DNA from: Chara braunii
Taxonomy: Eukaryota > Streptophyta > Charophyceae > Charales > Characeae
Assembly: GCA_003427395.1 (NCBI GenBank)
Contig: BFEA01000374.1
Location: 771,370-835,369 of the forward strand
Direction: 5' to 3'
Length of the DNA: 64,000 bases
Shown here: positions 53,380 through 64,000 of the stretch, one piece after another
Position numbering within the stretch: the stretch's first letter is position 1
How the letters are laid out: each line of letters opens with the position of its first letter
Program-made: the position numbers and the translations under genes
The notes under the pieces: generated by a model
The model's database searches: none
The model's input: only the letters and a program-made list of their open reading frames with translations
Told to the model about the DNA's origin: nothing

Positions 53380-54900
53380 AGTTCTTTCGTAATTTTAAAC
53401 AATTTGTCGAGCTGTCTTCATTAACTCTTCTCTTGTGAACCACTGATCTTCTTTAGGATCAATATGATGTATGAAACGCACTCGATACTCTATCTGCGGT
53501 TTAAGGGGCGTCCCCTGCCTGGAGGCTTGGGCACAAGCATAAGCTTGTGTTCAACAATGTCGTCAATGTCCATCCATGGTTGGGCGCAGCATTGCTCTCC
53601 TGGAGGGAAGCTGATTTGTTTCAGCGAAAGGAGCCAACTTGGATGCCTGGTGGGATGTGAATGACATACAAGGGACCATCTCATTGATCTCCGACTATAT
53701 CCAAAACTTCCACGATCCAAAATACTGTGGCATCATCTTTTTGGAGATTCCCAATCCTTATCCCAACTTATATGACTTAACCCAGACCCGATCACCTACC
53801 TGAAATGCAGATGGTCATTTGTGCCTATTCTCATATGCAACCACGGCATCCTGGAACTTCTTTATGTGCTTGACAGCCTAATGTAGCAACTGTTCATACT
53901 TGACAATATACTCTATGTTGCCTGGTGCTGCAGTTGGCTGGTTCTCAGACAACAGAAAGTCAAGAGCAGATCTGGGCTTCCAGCCAAGATGAAGTTGGTT
54001 AGGAATCACACTGGTAGTGTTGTGCACAACCTTGTCCTACAGGCTGGCGATGAGAGGTTTCTCATCCTAGTCATCCTCTGTGTAACCGTTTGAACGCCGC
54101 GAACGCGCGTTCACGTTCAAATGTGCGTTTGAACGTGGATTTAAATTCGCGTTCAAAATTGAACGGCGTTCAATTATTTTTTTATTTTTTTATTTAAAAA
54201 AAAAAAACATTTCGATGCCTAAAAATAACTTTTTTTTTCGGATTTATTTTTTATGAGTTTTTTACAATGTGAGGTACATGCCTCTCAATTTTGGAGTCAT
54301 TTTGCTAAGGAAAAAAAAAATGAAAAATCGCCAAAGATGGCCGTGTCAAATCGTGTTCGCTCACTAATTTCAATTCTTTTTTTACTTTTTTCTATTTTTT
54401 GTTTTCTATTTTTGTTTCCAATTTGGTAACGAATTTAGATGTCATGCTTAGGCAAATGTTGTTTATTTTATTTTTTTTCATAACATATTTTTTTTCGGAA
54501 TTGTTTGAGGGTCATTTTTTTTTTTTTTTTTTCCCCCGCGCGGAATTGAATTCCGCGTTCGGTCCCGTTCATTGAACGCGCGTGCATTCCGTTCAGTTTC
54601 TGAACGGAAAACCCGCATTCAATGAACGCGCGGTTTCACAGGTCATCCTGACTTGGTTTGATATAGAGATGAACCAGGTGTTGCACTACCCATTTCATTT
54701 GCTCGACTTGACCATTTGACTCAGGGTGTTTCCCTGACATCACCTGCAGTTAGGTTCCTATCTGTTGGGCCGTGCTTTGCCACAATTTACTTGTGAATCT
54801 AACATCCCGGTCACTAATTATGGACTTAGGAAGACCGAAGTCTTGCACCCAATTATCCATGAACAGCTTGATTGCATGGTCAGTCTCCCTCTTCAACCTT
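53380..54900 (-). pseudogene. Integrase and chromodomain relic, interrupted by MITE-A
   Basis: On minus, FMDNWVQDFGLPKSIISDRD and VRFTSKLWQSTAQQIGT are the integrase core. The next block (SGKHPESNGQVEQ) has its Glu, and the MITE insertion follows it. Beyond the insertion come HNTTSVIPNQLHLGWKPRS, FQVGDRVWVKSYKLG and a chromodomain-like YRVRFIHHIDPKEDQWF. Several in-frame stops are present. The middle of the core is missing upstream of FMDNW (about 54900), where sequence switches to the unrelated plus-strand ORF. Confidence 0.75.
54078..54641. mobile_element. MITE-A copy 2, 564 bp
   Basis: Flanked by GTCATCCT (54070-54077 and 54642-54649). Same length, orientation, termini and subterminal GAACGCG motifs as copy 1, with about 90% identity by eye. 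Both copies sit inside pol genes of different gypsy elements. Confidence 0.95.
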
Positions 54901-54947
54901 TCGTCTGATCTCCCCACCTTTTGGCAATCTGCTATCCATCCCGCCCT

Positions 54948-55770
54948 CTCTTTTCGGATCCGGGAACTCAGCGTACCGATCTTGGACGAGGGCAAGTGGA
55001 ACGGGTGGTGGAACGCCTACGTCGAGGTCATCTTTTGTTTGGTGTGCATGGTGTTTCATTGGGCGGAGGCAGCCCCGGAAGCTGAAGGGGGTGAGGTCCC
55101 GGACGATGAGGTGGAACTGTTGATCGTGCAAGCTTGGCGAACGAGTACGAAGGAAGAATTGTTGGGGATACTATTTGGCAAGGTGGAGGAAGGACATCTC
55201 GAAGCAATCACGGACGAGTTGCTGGTGTTTTTGGCGCAGCTGGTGGACGATTTACCTCTCGACATCCTGTCGAGGTGTGACGGAAAGTTGGGGACCGACG
55301 TGCTCGCTTGCGCGCTTGCACCACATCTTTTGTGGTCCACATGCACGGAGCTGGACAGGGATAACTGCTTTTACCCATCCCCGAGTCTCTATCTCGACAT
55401 TGACGTCACCGATCTCACACTGTGGGACCCTTTTGTCTGGCGAGGAAACGCACTAGAGGCCGATGACGAAGAAGAAGAAGAAGAGTCAGGGGAAGAAGAA
55501 TCGGGCACCGATCGAGACAATCCTGACTACATTGGGTCAGAGGAGGAGGAAGAGGAAAGTGGATCGGGAGAGTCGAGTAGCCGTCCCCCGCGAAGCAAAG
55601 AGGAGGAAGAAGCTGAAGCGCAGCGGGGGGGGGAGAAAGCAGAAGGCAAACGGCCAGTCGAAGAGTCTGAAAGGCCGCCACCACAGCTACTGCTAGGCGA
55701 TCCGTCTCTGAATGCGAAGCCGCCGCGCGAAGAATCTGATGGAGCCGCGGCAAAGGGATCAGGAAGTTGA
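54948..55770 (+). CDS. Hypothetical protein with acidic C-terminus
   Basis: A frame of about 275 codons past the integrase breakpoint; the start is uncertain (first internal ATG near 55048). The N-terminal 150 residues look globular: WWNAYVEVIFCLVCMVFHWAE, VELLIVQAWRTSTKEELLGI, ELLVFLAQLVDDLPLDIL, DLTLWDPFVWRG. It then turns into Glu/Ser/Lys-rich low-complexity sequence with two EEEEE blocks. Codon usage is even and no stop interrupts it. It may be a host gene fragment or the extra ORF of another retroelement. I do not recognise the domain. Confidence 0.5.
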
Positions 55771-56849
55771 CGCCGCCGAAGGAGTGAATCCCCGACTCCG
55801 TCTTCTCCGCCATCCCGAGCCACTCTTCGCCTTCATGGAAATATGGGCGATCGGGCTTCGTCCCCGGTCGTTATCCCGCCGTCCCCTTGACTTCCTCACC
55901 CCTCACCAACTCCTGGGCCGACCCCCTTTCCCTGATGGATGGTGCCCTTTCCCGCCCTCTCTCTTCCACCAGTTTTACGCCACCCGCCTTCTCATTACTA
56001 TCGTCTCGCATTCTACCACTCGCTCCTTCGTCGCCTCCTTTCCTTTCCATGTCCTTCTTTTCAGCGTAAACTGGCGGGAATTTAATAATATCAAAATTTA
56101 CTGCATTATCTCGAGCACAATTTCCGCCTGTGAAAATTACGAGAATTTTCACGCTGCTATCCCTTGCACCCTCTCCACCCTCTACCCCAACTATCTCGCC
56201 TCTCTCCCTCATCAACGGGAGCACCCTCGATTCCCCCGCATCCACCGCACCGTCCACTACACCCCGATCCCCACGAGTGACAGGGAAATCCGCCGCTTCG
56301 TACCTCCCCTTCCCCAAGTCCATCCATCACCTCCTCCTCCCGTTATCAGATTGCCCTTCCCCGGAAACGTTCGAGGGAGAGCCCACGAATGCCACGACTG
56401 AGTTACTTCCACACCTTTATCTTACGGTATGTGGCACGTGTGAGCTCCGCGTCGATCCTTGGGATATAGATTGACGCATAAGTGTGTGAGCAAGCGGGAG
56501 CTTGCTCAAGATTGGAACCCCCTGGGTGTCATATATGTGACGAGCTGTTTTTTGTAGTCGCCCGACTTTCTGCGCAAAGCTGCCTCGAGGAAATGGACGG
56601 GTCGGATGGACGAGCTGTGGAGAGATGGGTCGGTCGGGCGAATTGCATGGATGCCCTCGTTTCTTTTTGTTTTCTGTGGAATCTATCGGGTTGGTGTCGA
56701 GAAAGTCCCGCGTCGGCGATTGGGTAACCGCGCCTTGACGAGCGCGATGGATAACGGTTGCCATGGCTTCTTTCTTATTTTGTTGGAAGCACTAGGAATT
56801 TTTGGCGCGATCATCACGCGGGAGTATCGTTTTTTTTTTTTTTTTTCTA
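55771..56849. other. No supported gene
   Basis: Both strands have overlapping open frames of 110-230 codons with no family features. A poly-T run lies near 56830. Confidence 0.4.
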
Positions 56850-57293
56850 CCGATGTTGAGCCCCCACGGGCTTGCAGAATTGTTTTTGGGTTTCTCAGAA
56901 TTTTCTTTCTGCAATTAGGACTTCGACTAGGAATTTAGGTACTCTGAATTTTGTTGCGCCGCGCTTCTCACTCGCGCACATCTTGCGGCGTTGGAACTAG
57001 GCTCTGACTGGATCGCACCCTTAATCTTGTGTAACTGTCGTTTTTGGCGGGCGCGATTGTAATTGTATCTTTCTTCTTTCTTGATTTCCTTGTGTTTGCC
57101 CGACTTTTTCTTCTTTGTCTTGCATGCTTAATGCTCCGTCCTAATTGGCCTGAACGCCTGCACGACCGGATCGATGTGTGGAGTGCGGCTACGACCCCCA
57201 CGCCGCAGCCTGGCCATGCAGACGTAGGCACTTCCTCTCTTTTCCTCCTGATCGCTTGGGCTTAATCCCGTATCTTCCGCGCAAGCATGCATG

Positions 57294-57300
57294 CTATAAA
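57294..57300 (+). promoter_or_regulatory. Candidate TATA box in repeat R copy 2
   Basis: CTATAAA, conserved with the minus-strand CTATAAA at 692-698. The downstream 250 bases lack a long ORF in either copy, which would fit a 5' untranslated region, but no transcript is known. Confidence 0.3.
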
Positions 57301-57556
57301 ATTGGCAACCGCGATTCGTTTGCTCTCTATGAACTTTGGAGGTAGCAACATTGGTGAGGGTTGGCTAACGAGTCAGCTTGAGAGGTGAGTCGACGAGAGA
57401 GTTGGGCGATCCGACGAGCTGGTGTCAGGTATGCGGGGTTGACGTGCGGGCCGCGACGGACTGTGGCGCACGGGCGAACCTGACTTGCATGCTCGAACCA
57501 AGCGGGGTGACAACTCTGTGTTGATGCGGGGCGACGCACTGCCCGCATCGGGGAAT

Positions 57557-57592
<36 letters not shown>
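57557..57592. repeat. (GA)n microsatellite
   Basis: About 35 bases of GA. A CT tract lies at the equivalent place in repeat R copy 1 (about 413-432). Confidence 0.95.
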
Positions 57593-57595
<3 letters not shown>

Positions 57596-57750
57596 CTATG
57601 TGTGGGATGAAGTCTCTTCTTCCAACTATCTGTATAATTTTGATTTCTACTTTGGCCGATCTTGTTGCGGCCCTCTCAGACTTTCTTTGTAAATCGTTTC
57701 GGATTTTCTTTGTTACCTTTGCTTCGTGTGTATGCATGACATGGATGTGA

Positions 57751-58879
57751 ACCCTTTTTCCTTTATCTTGTTTTGTGATGCATGCTTAATTATTTCGTCA
57801 CTTTCTAGTATCCATCTGTGTCGACCATCCAACTGTGTCAAGCAACAATCCCGGGTCTGATCGAAAACCCTCGCTATGGAAGTTTTGGGTTTAATTGTTA
57901 GCCTTTGATCGTCATCAGATCACCGAGAGGGTCGTGATGTGCTATCCCTCGATGCCAGGACAATTGTCGCCCCCCCTCCCCTTCTCTTTTCCTTCGTCAC
58001 CTGAATGACATAGGTGTGAATGAAATGACTGGATCTCATCCAAAATAACATAGGTAGGTGCATGCATGAAGGACACAATTGATACACCGACACGAGAAAT
58101 CCGAGCCCGACCCACTTTCGCTTCTGTGCATGCTCACGTACGACCACGATCTCGAGAAAACCGAATCGCAGCGTACGAGCGCGTCTGCATGAGTCGACCT
58201 CGACCCTGGCTCACTACAAGGGATGTGAAAACCGAGTTCACTAGTCGGATATGGCTGTAGAAATTCCCTTTTGGATCACCGATCGTGAGAGCCCGAGGGA
58301 CCCGGAGTATCGCGAATACTGGGAGGATGAGCATCTCAGACGACGGGCTTCGTCGTTATTAATACCAGTTTCCCTTCCTTCCATCTCCTCCTTCCATATC
58401 ACCAGCTCACAGTGGTGTCATGGAATTCCATAGCTCGCTATTGGCCCCGCACATCGTGCGAAGTGTGTCAGCGGTACCAGGCGTACCGAGCTTCGGGATT
58501 TATCCGACGAACCCGAACCGAAGCCGAGCAGTGATTACACAGCCTCCGCTTACGACCAGCCTCGTCGGATTCCGATGCTTGTTACGAGCGGCGCGGACAA
58601 CTGTTCGAACAACGCGATAGCCATGGTGTCCCACCGGTCCACCAAATAAGGGACCGGTCGCGGCGACGCAACTGGCAGAGACCATAGTCCCATCCCCGAA
58701 GGATGAAACGCCAGATACGATCTTCGCGTACCATCTTGCACCGTTGTCCCTAAACTTGCCACCGGAGATCTCAGTTCCAACCTGAGACTCCACACCCACT
58801 TTCCTAAAATCCTTGGCACACCTCCTTTTCACACTTTCGGGGCCCCATCCCACTCCGATCAGGAAGTCACGTTGGGCGT
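57751..58879. other. No supported gene
   Basis: The minus frame of the integrase next door stays open to 58500, but the protein it gives after the integrase break has no family features. It may include a piece of an LTR, but I found no partner copy. Confidence 0.4.
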
Positions 58880-59609
58880 GAGGTTGGGCGTCACAGTACT
58901 TCCGAGAGGAAGCGGGAATGCAAGTGACATCGATGACGGCGGCCCATGGTAGGAGAAGATCGGCAAAGACTCGGGCTTTCTCTCCACCGTGATGCAACTC
59001 GAATGGAGTGGTACAGATCGCAGGGTGCACTGAAGTGTTATAGGCGACCTCGATGTCGGGAAGCCGGTCAACCCAATCTTTTTGGTCGGGATGGATGAGT
59101 GTACGCAACATCTTTTGAGCGGTTTGATGTGCTTGTTCTGTCTGCCCATCCATCTGCGGGTGCTGTGCGGAACTCGGGTTCACAGTCGAATCGGACTTTG
59201 CCATGAGGGAAGTCCAAAAGGTTGACATAAAGTGAGTGTCTTTGTCGCTCACAATGTCTTCCGGAACACCGTGGCAGGTAATCCAGCCGGTGTGCAAGAG
59301 TCGTTCGAGCTCGGGGGCTGTAGCATGATACTTGCATTGAAGAAAATGAGCGTACTTGCTCAAACGGTCAACGATCGTGAGGATGTCATCATGACCGAGG
59401 CGATCGCGGGGGAACGGGCCTGTAACATCCATAGCAATGGAGAGGCGAGGTGCCCGGGGAATCGGCGACGGTTTCAGATCGCCATAAGGGACATGAGATT
59501 TACCTTTGTTACGATGGCAAACTGCGCATGACTCAATGTACCTCGTGACGTCGCAGAGAACGTCCGGCCAGTGAAAACACTGGCGGAGGAGGGCCAATAT
59601 GCATGTCAC
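58880..59609 (-). pseudogene. Integrase of element 3 (C-terminus missing)
   Basis: The zinc domain Cys pair is in SCAVCHRNKG. The core has IAMDVTGPFP (Asp), VSDKDTHFMSTFW (Asp) and HPQMDGQTEQAHQT (Glu), then VAYNTSVHPAICTTPFEL. The family sequence ends near the VTCIPASSRKY block. What follows in frame is unrelated, so a deletion or rearrangement removed the GPF/Y and chromodomain parts. Confidence 0.8.
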
Positions 59610-59636
59610 GCCAAGGTGTGTTGAAAGTCGTGCGTC

Positions 59637-60302
59637 TTAGAATTTGCCAAGGAGGCGAGTCCGTAAGATGCGATCTTGGGGCACCACTAACAAGTCCTTT
59701 CCTCTCGTGTGGGGGAGTAGGACCCCGTCGGAGATACGATAGTGACCGGCCGGCGGGTGATCCGATGAGAGCTCCGCGTATAGCGTGGAGTATGTCGGGT
59801 CGGACTTGTAGCCGTTGAGAAAGTGTTGCTGCAGATCGTCGTCGAGGTGGAACGTCGTAGTCACTAGGGCGAAGAAATCGGGTCGTCGTGAGAGGGCGTC
59901 CGCTGCTCGGTTGGCGGGCCCGGGGATATGGCATGGGTCAAAGTCGAACTGGTCGATGCAATACATCCATCGGCTGATTGTGCTAGTGACCGTGTCCTGC
60001 GTTTTGTAGTAGGCTAACCGATTATTGTCCGTGTTCCATCTAAAACGCCGACGACCGAGAAGAAAGTGGCGCCACCGTTTGAGAACAGTGATTAACGCGA
60101 GTAACTCTTTCTTCCTAGCGTCGTCGAGAGAGTTGACGAGAGGCACCTTTTGGGAGAAGTACTCGACCGGGTGCCAACCGTCCGGGTGGTATTGTTCTAA
60201 CACCGCACCAATACTGTATCCGGAAGTGTCCATAGTCACTTCCGTGGGTAGGGTGGGGTCATAAATACGGAGGGTCGGCGCAGCTTGCATCGCCACCTTC
60301 AA
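59637..60302 (-). pseudogene. RNase H of element 3 and linker
   Basis: TEVTMDTSGYSIGAVLEQ has the first catalytic Asp. GWHPVEYFSQKVPLVN, KKELLALITVLKRWRHFLLG, FRWNTDNNRLAYY and HIPGPANRAADALSRR complete the domain with all key residues. It is in frame with integrase except for the stop at 59637-59639, and with RT upstream. Confidence 0.8.
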
Positions 60303-61394
60303 CGTATTGAACGCACAATGAGCTGCGTCGTCGAACTCAAATGGTACCTTCGGGGACTAAAGTCTCGACAAAGGGGCTGCCACTTTGGAGTAAGACTCGA
60401 CAAAGCGCTGATAGTATCCAGCCAAACCCATGAAAGAGCGTACGTCCGTAGTGCAACGGGGTTCAGGCCAATCCACGATGGTTTGGATCTTGTCCGCTAA
60501 GGGACGAATGCCTTTCGGCGTTACATAATGGCCTAAGTACTCAAGCTCTTGTTTGGCAAATTCACACTTGTCGAGGTTTGCTTTGTACTTGGCTGCTCAC
60601 AAACGATCCAAAACAGCACGAAGGTATACGAGGTGCTTGTCAAGCGTCCGACTATAGACCAAGATATCATCAAGGTAGATGAGGGCGGTACGATTGAGCA
60701 AGTCTCGGAATTCCGTCGTCATGGCTGCTTGGAAGGTTGTCGGGGCATTGGTGAGTCCAAATGGCATCACGACCCACTCAAAATGCCCATACCGCGTTTT
60801 GAAAGCGGTCTTGTACCAGTCTTGAGGCCGGATTTCGATCTGGTGGTACCCAAACTTCAAGTCCAACTTCGAGAAGTATGTCGCGCTGCCCAACCGCTCA
60901 AGGATATCATCGATCCGAGGGAGAGGGCCGACGTTCTTTACGGTTTGTGCGTTAAGTTTTCTATAGTCGATGCACAACCGTAGGTCCTTGTTCTTCTTCC
61001 GGACGAAGAGAACAGGTGCACCGTATGGCGAACAACTAGGGCGAATCCAGCCTTTGTCGAGGAGGTCGTCGAGTTGTGCGCGAAGCACCTCGAGTTCCTC
61101 TTCGCTCATGCGGTAGATGCATCCACGCAGAGGGACGGCACCAGCCTCGAGAGTAATCCCGTGACGTATGGGCGGATCCGAAACCGTTCCGGTGGGAGCC
61201 TCGAAGACGTCTCCATATCCATCTAAGAGGTGGGTAATGCGTGGGTCCGGCGGCGACGCGGCTGGTCCGTCCAACGAGGGGAGGGCGTGTAAGAAGACAA
61301 GGCCCATCTCCTCTACGTCATTCCGAGCTATGGCATCGCGAATCCTCACAACGAAAACCACGTAACAAGCATTCGAAGTGTGAGGAGTCGCCAC
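60303..61394 (-). pseudogene. Reverse transcriptase of element 3
   Basis: LDKGWIRPSCSPYGAPVLFV, LRLCIDYRKLNAQTV, YFSKLDLKFGYHQIEI, VVMPFGLTNAPTTFQAAM and IYLDDILVYSRT are textbook RT blocks, with the catalytic YLDD intact. In-frame stops lie at 60597-60599 (TGA, just after DRL) and near 60356 (TAG). The thumb block LEYLGHYVTPKGI lies between them. The junction with PR needs a one-base shift near 61390. Confidence 0.85.
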
Positions 61395-61711
61395 TGTAAC
61401 ACTCCGTTCCGATCACGGATGTGAGCGGTTCGGTCATGAAAGTTTACCGGATGGTCGGCGCTACGCAACGAAGACATGCCTAGAATCATGTCGAACTTGG
61501 TGTCGAGGATGTCGAAAGACACCGGCTCACACGCACGGGGCACAAAGTACATCGGGACGCTGTCAACGCATCGGTCAATTGACTTTTGCGTGCGGCCGTC
61601 CACGAGTGTGATTTGCATAGGTTGCATCTTCCTTCGAACGTGGGGGCCGAGGCCCGCGCGGGCCATAAAGGCTTGGCTCATAAAGTTGCGAGATGCTCCG
61701 CAATCAATCAA
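61346..61711 (-). pseudogene. Aspartic protease of element 3
   Basis: MIDCGASRNFMSQAFMARAG is the active-site block, with D-C-G where D-S-G is usual. FDMILGMSSLRSADHPVNF is the C-terminal ILG block. A frame break upstream separates it from the gag tail. Confidence 0.75.
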
Positions 61712-63917
61712 GGCACTGCAACGTCGGTTTCGACGTACCTTTGGGTGGCGTACTCGTGGTCAATCTTCACAAGATCGGAGCGGAGATCGACAACTGCTAC
61801 TCCGTCGTCCATCAACAGAGGTGGTACTACAGCATGCAAGTAGGAGCGTAGATATGCCATCAAGGCGTTACAATGCGGCTTTGGCAAAGATCCGGTGGAG
61901 GGTAGAGGCATCCAAGAGAAGTCCTCTCTCGTGAGCGGGTCGAGGTTCTCAAGCCTTGACCACGTCGTCGAGTCCTCAGAAATAAGTGGCGAACTGAACG
62001 GTTCTCTTGCCGACTGTGTACAAGTTACGCATATGATATCTAAGTGCACGTGGCTAGGCTGGTCCAATGGTGGCACCAACTGGGCGGCATGATCCTCGTA
62101 TGTGTAACGAGAATCAGCGACTAACGCATGCTCCCCGACAGTGATATCGGTTGTTAGCAAGGCAACCGGCTTCGGCGGAGTGTGGAGAGGTGTCGCCCCT
62201 CTCCATCCGCAACTCAGTTTCCCGAGTTAGCTGGACGGGGTACCTTTGCCTCGTCCTTGTCCGGGCATTGTGCATCCAAAAACAATACCCATACCGTTGT
62301 CGAAGTTCAAATACTTCCTTGGTGATCTTGTACGCCGTCCATGGTTGCCCAGTCTCCGTCGCTGTCGTCCCTTGTGTCGCCTTGTTCTTCCGAATCCTTT
62401 TAGGACACTTCGGTGGGAGCGCTGCGACAACTCCTCCATCACTCAAGGAGGCTGCTGCAGCGTGGAGATCAGGTGATCCGTGAGCGATCACCGCATTGTT
62501 ATGCGCCGGCCTTTGGTAGCCTTGCTTAGCCACATATTGCGGCTGGGACTGCCTTTGTTGGCGGCCTTGTCATCCGTTTGGATGACCAGGTTAGCGCGGT
62601 CAAGGATGACCTTGAATGAGGCATAGTCGTACTCGTTATCGAGTGCCGACCGCAGTCCTGCGCACGATCGTGAAAAGAATTCGGATCGCAGCTTTGGGAA
62701 ACTTAAGTCGAAATCAGGAGTGGTTACTATCTTCTGCCACTTGATCGTCCAGTCTCGTGTTGAGATGTTCCCTTGCGAGCTGGAGTAGACGTTGTTCATG
62801 GTCGCCTTTACTACATTGCGGACCATGAATCTAGTGTGCCACATTTGCTCGAGCTGCTCCCACTTCATGTGCGTGTGCAGGTTGGCGATGGTGGTTCCCA
62901 GATTGGCCGCTGTGTGGTTCATGAATGCCTGTGCTCCTCCAATGAGTTGGAGGTAGAGTGCTGTCACCATCAGGTCATCCGACACGTGGTGGCAGGCTGC
63001 TTCGGTGACGAAGGCTTGAGTTGGAGGTAGAGTGCTGTCACCATCAGGTCGTCCGGCACGTGGTGGCAGGCTGCTTCGGTGACGAAGGCTTGCCACCATG
63101 CCAATGCATCCGTTTTGTTGTAGTCGTCGAACTTGTTGACATTGAAGCGTGGCATCTTGTATGCTTTCGGGGCAGCTTCCGGTCGGGACTGCAGTTTGGT
63201 GATGTCTGTCTTGATGGCGGCCACCGTGCTGCTGATCGTGTCCGGACTGGTAAAGTCAGCCAGGTTGCCTATGATGTTGACGACATGGTCGATGCGCTCT
63301 CCGAGCTGCTTCGCTATGTCCGTCGTGCAGCCTGGTGCTGCTGAGGGCTTAGCCTCAATGCTGTTGACGTGTGTGATAGTGGATGCCAACAGCTGTTGCT
63401 GTTGTTGCTGATGTTGTGCTGCTGCGCGAATGGCGGCTGTCAAGGTTGAAGACTCTCTCTGCTGAGTCTGTTTCAGCTGCCGTCCAATGTGCGCGTGCAC
63501 TGTCTGCATCGTGTTGTTCCACATTACTGCCCTCATCATGCACAGCATCAGGTTAGCCAGGTTACTCCTTTCCGCCTCCGCCGGTGTCGGATCCGCCTGC
63601 TCGTCCGTAGGCACAAAGGTCATGCCTTGGAGTAGTGTTGTCCACTGACTCTCATTCTGAATCAAGGACTCAGCGCTGACGGCGTTCTGCTTGTCGAGCC
63701 GTTGCGTCAGCTTCAGCAGTCCGCTGAGCTTGGGCTGCTGCCTCATTGGCAAGCCTCTGATGCTCTGCTTCTGCTGCCTCTTGCTCTGCCTTTGCTGTGG
63801 CAACGGCATCTGTGAATGCCTGCACCCGCTGAAGGTAAGCTGCCAAAGTCTCATGGTCCCCTTGGACCGGACAGGCCGGGAGGAACCCTGCGGTGACCGG
63901 TACTGCAGCTGCTGCAT
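61712..63917 (-). pseudogene. gag of element 3
   Basis: The N-terminal part is Gln-rich with poly-Gln (about 63390-63420), then coiled and followed by the capsid block MPRFNVNKFDDYNKTDALAW. It is broken by a 74-bp duplication. The second frame (63099-62488) continues with FMNHTAANLGTTIANLHTHM and MWHTRFMVRNVVKATMNNVY. The tail (62533-62114) contains a decayed knuckle-like stretch without a full set of Cys/His. A further frame (62160-61708) leads to PR. Confidence 0.7.
62946..63093. repeat. 74-bp tandem duplication inside gag of element 3
   Basis: 62946-63019 and 63020-63093 are nearly identical (two or three substitutions). Because 74 is not a multiple of three, the same peptide TEAACHHV appears in two frames and gag is broken. 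Confidence 0.9.
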
Positions 63918-64000
63918 TGGTACTGGATGCCGCTGGAGTCGTTCTCCTGCTGAGTCATTGTTGCTGATACTTAGCCCGTGGAGGTAGCACAGAGTGGCTA

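Larger units (their letters stand above)
56850..57750 (+). repeat. Dispersed repeat R, copy 2
   Basis: Inverted partner of 1-1200. The order of matched blocks is the same in both: a TAGGAATT/GAATT block and CGCCGCGC, the TGTAACTGT block, CCCCACGCCGC, GCATGCATGC with CTATAAA, the GTTGACGTG/GACGGACTGTG region, the GA tract, then a T-rich part. The copies lie about 56 kb apart, outside the nested retroelements. Confidence 0.6.
58880..64000 (-). mobile_element. Element 3: Ty3/gypsy, truncated at both window side and integrase
   Basis: Minus-strand order from the right edge is gag, PR, RT, RNase H, INT. The 5' LTR and leader are beyond the window. On the left the integrase breaks off near 58880, before its C-terminal module, and no 3' LTR follows. 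Its RT retains YLDD. It is better preserved than element 2 but has stops at 59637 and 60597 and a frameshifting duplication in gag. Confidence 0.8.

Noticed and set aside
54772-54947. First 58 codons of the 332-codon plus-strand frame
   Set aside because: They are antisense to the integrase relic. The likely coding part begins after the breakpoint.
61476-61934. 152-codon plus-strand frame
   Set aside because: It lies opposite the protease of element 3, which has recognisable motifs on minus.

Overview
This is a eukaryotic, almost entirely repeat-derived window. I see no conventional single-copy host gene, no complete tRNA or rRNA gene and no CRISPR array. A plant-lineage genome is indicated by primer-binding sites complementary to plant-type tRNA-iMet and tRNA-Asp, a chromodomain Ty3/gypsy element (chromovirus), AAACCCTA telobox clusters, abundant (CT)n tracts and hAT-like MITEs. 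The general style recalls the large genome of a charophyte alga such as Chara. That is a guess from memory and I have not checked it.

The main structure is a nest. A 10.7-kb chromovirus ('element 2', + strand) has its 5' LTR at 6918-7225 and its 3' LTR at 49564-49872. Its untranslated leader is split at 7376/39631 by a giant LTR retrotransposon ('element 1', - strand, 7377-39630, about 32.3 kb). Element 1 has 4.2-kb LTRs beginning TG and ending CA, a tRNA-Asp-type primer-binding site, and a gag-PR-RT-RNaseH-INT order that makes it Ty3/gypsy. Between its 5' LTR and gag lies about 16 kb of extra DNA. This 'cargo' holds at least ten short, tightly packed ORFs of unknown function. I can sort most of them into repeated paralogous families: family 1 (four copies), family 2 (three copies), family 3 (several weakly similar copies) and a tandemly duplicated coiled-coil-like ORF. 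A block inside the cargo (about 25.9-31.4 kb) carries family members on the opposite strand.

Other pieces by region: 1-1.5 kb is one arm of a diverged inverted dispersed repeat whose partner is at 56.85-57.75 kb. 1.5-4.8 kb holds a rearranged gypsy relic (RT/RNase H fragment on +, gag on -, iMet primer site at 4763). 49.9-52.7 kb is (CT)n/(GA)n-rich tandem sequence with an assembly gap. 53.4-54.9 kb is an integrase/chromodomain relic on -. 54.9-55.8 kb holds an acidic-tailed hypothetical ORF on +. 58.9-64 kb is a third gypsy element on -, truncated in integrase and running off the window.

Two families of short non-autonomous DNA transposons with exact 8-bp target duplications decorate these elements. 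Family A has two copies of 564 bp. Family B has three copies of 281-294 bp, and the empty site of one is visible in the paralogous LTR. Their termini differ, yet they share an internal core of about 66 bp. The insertions give a relative chronology: element 2 first, then element 1 into it, then MITE-B into only one LTR of element 1. Nearly every retroelement ORF has stops or frameshifts, so these are old, mostly inactive copies.
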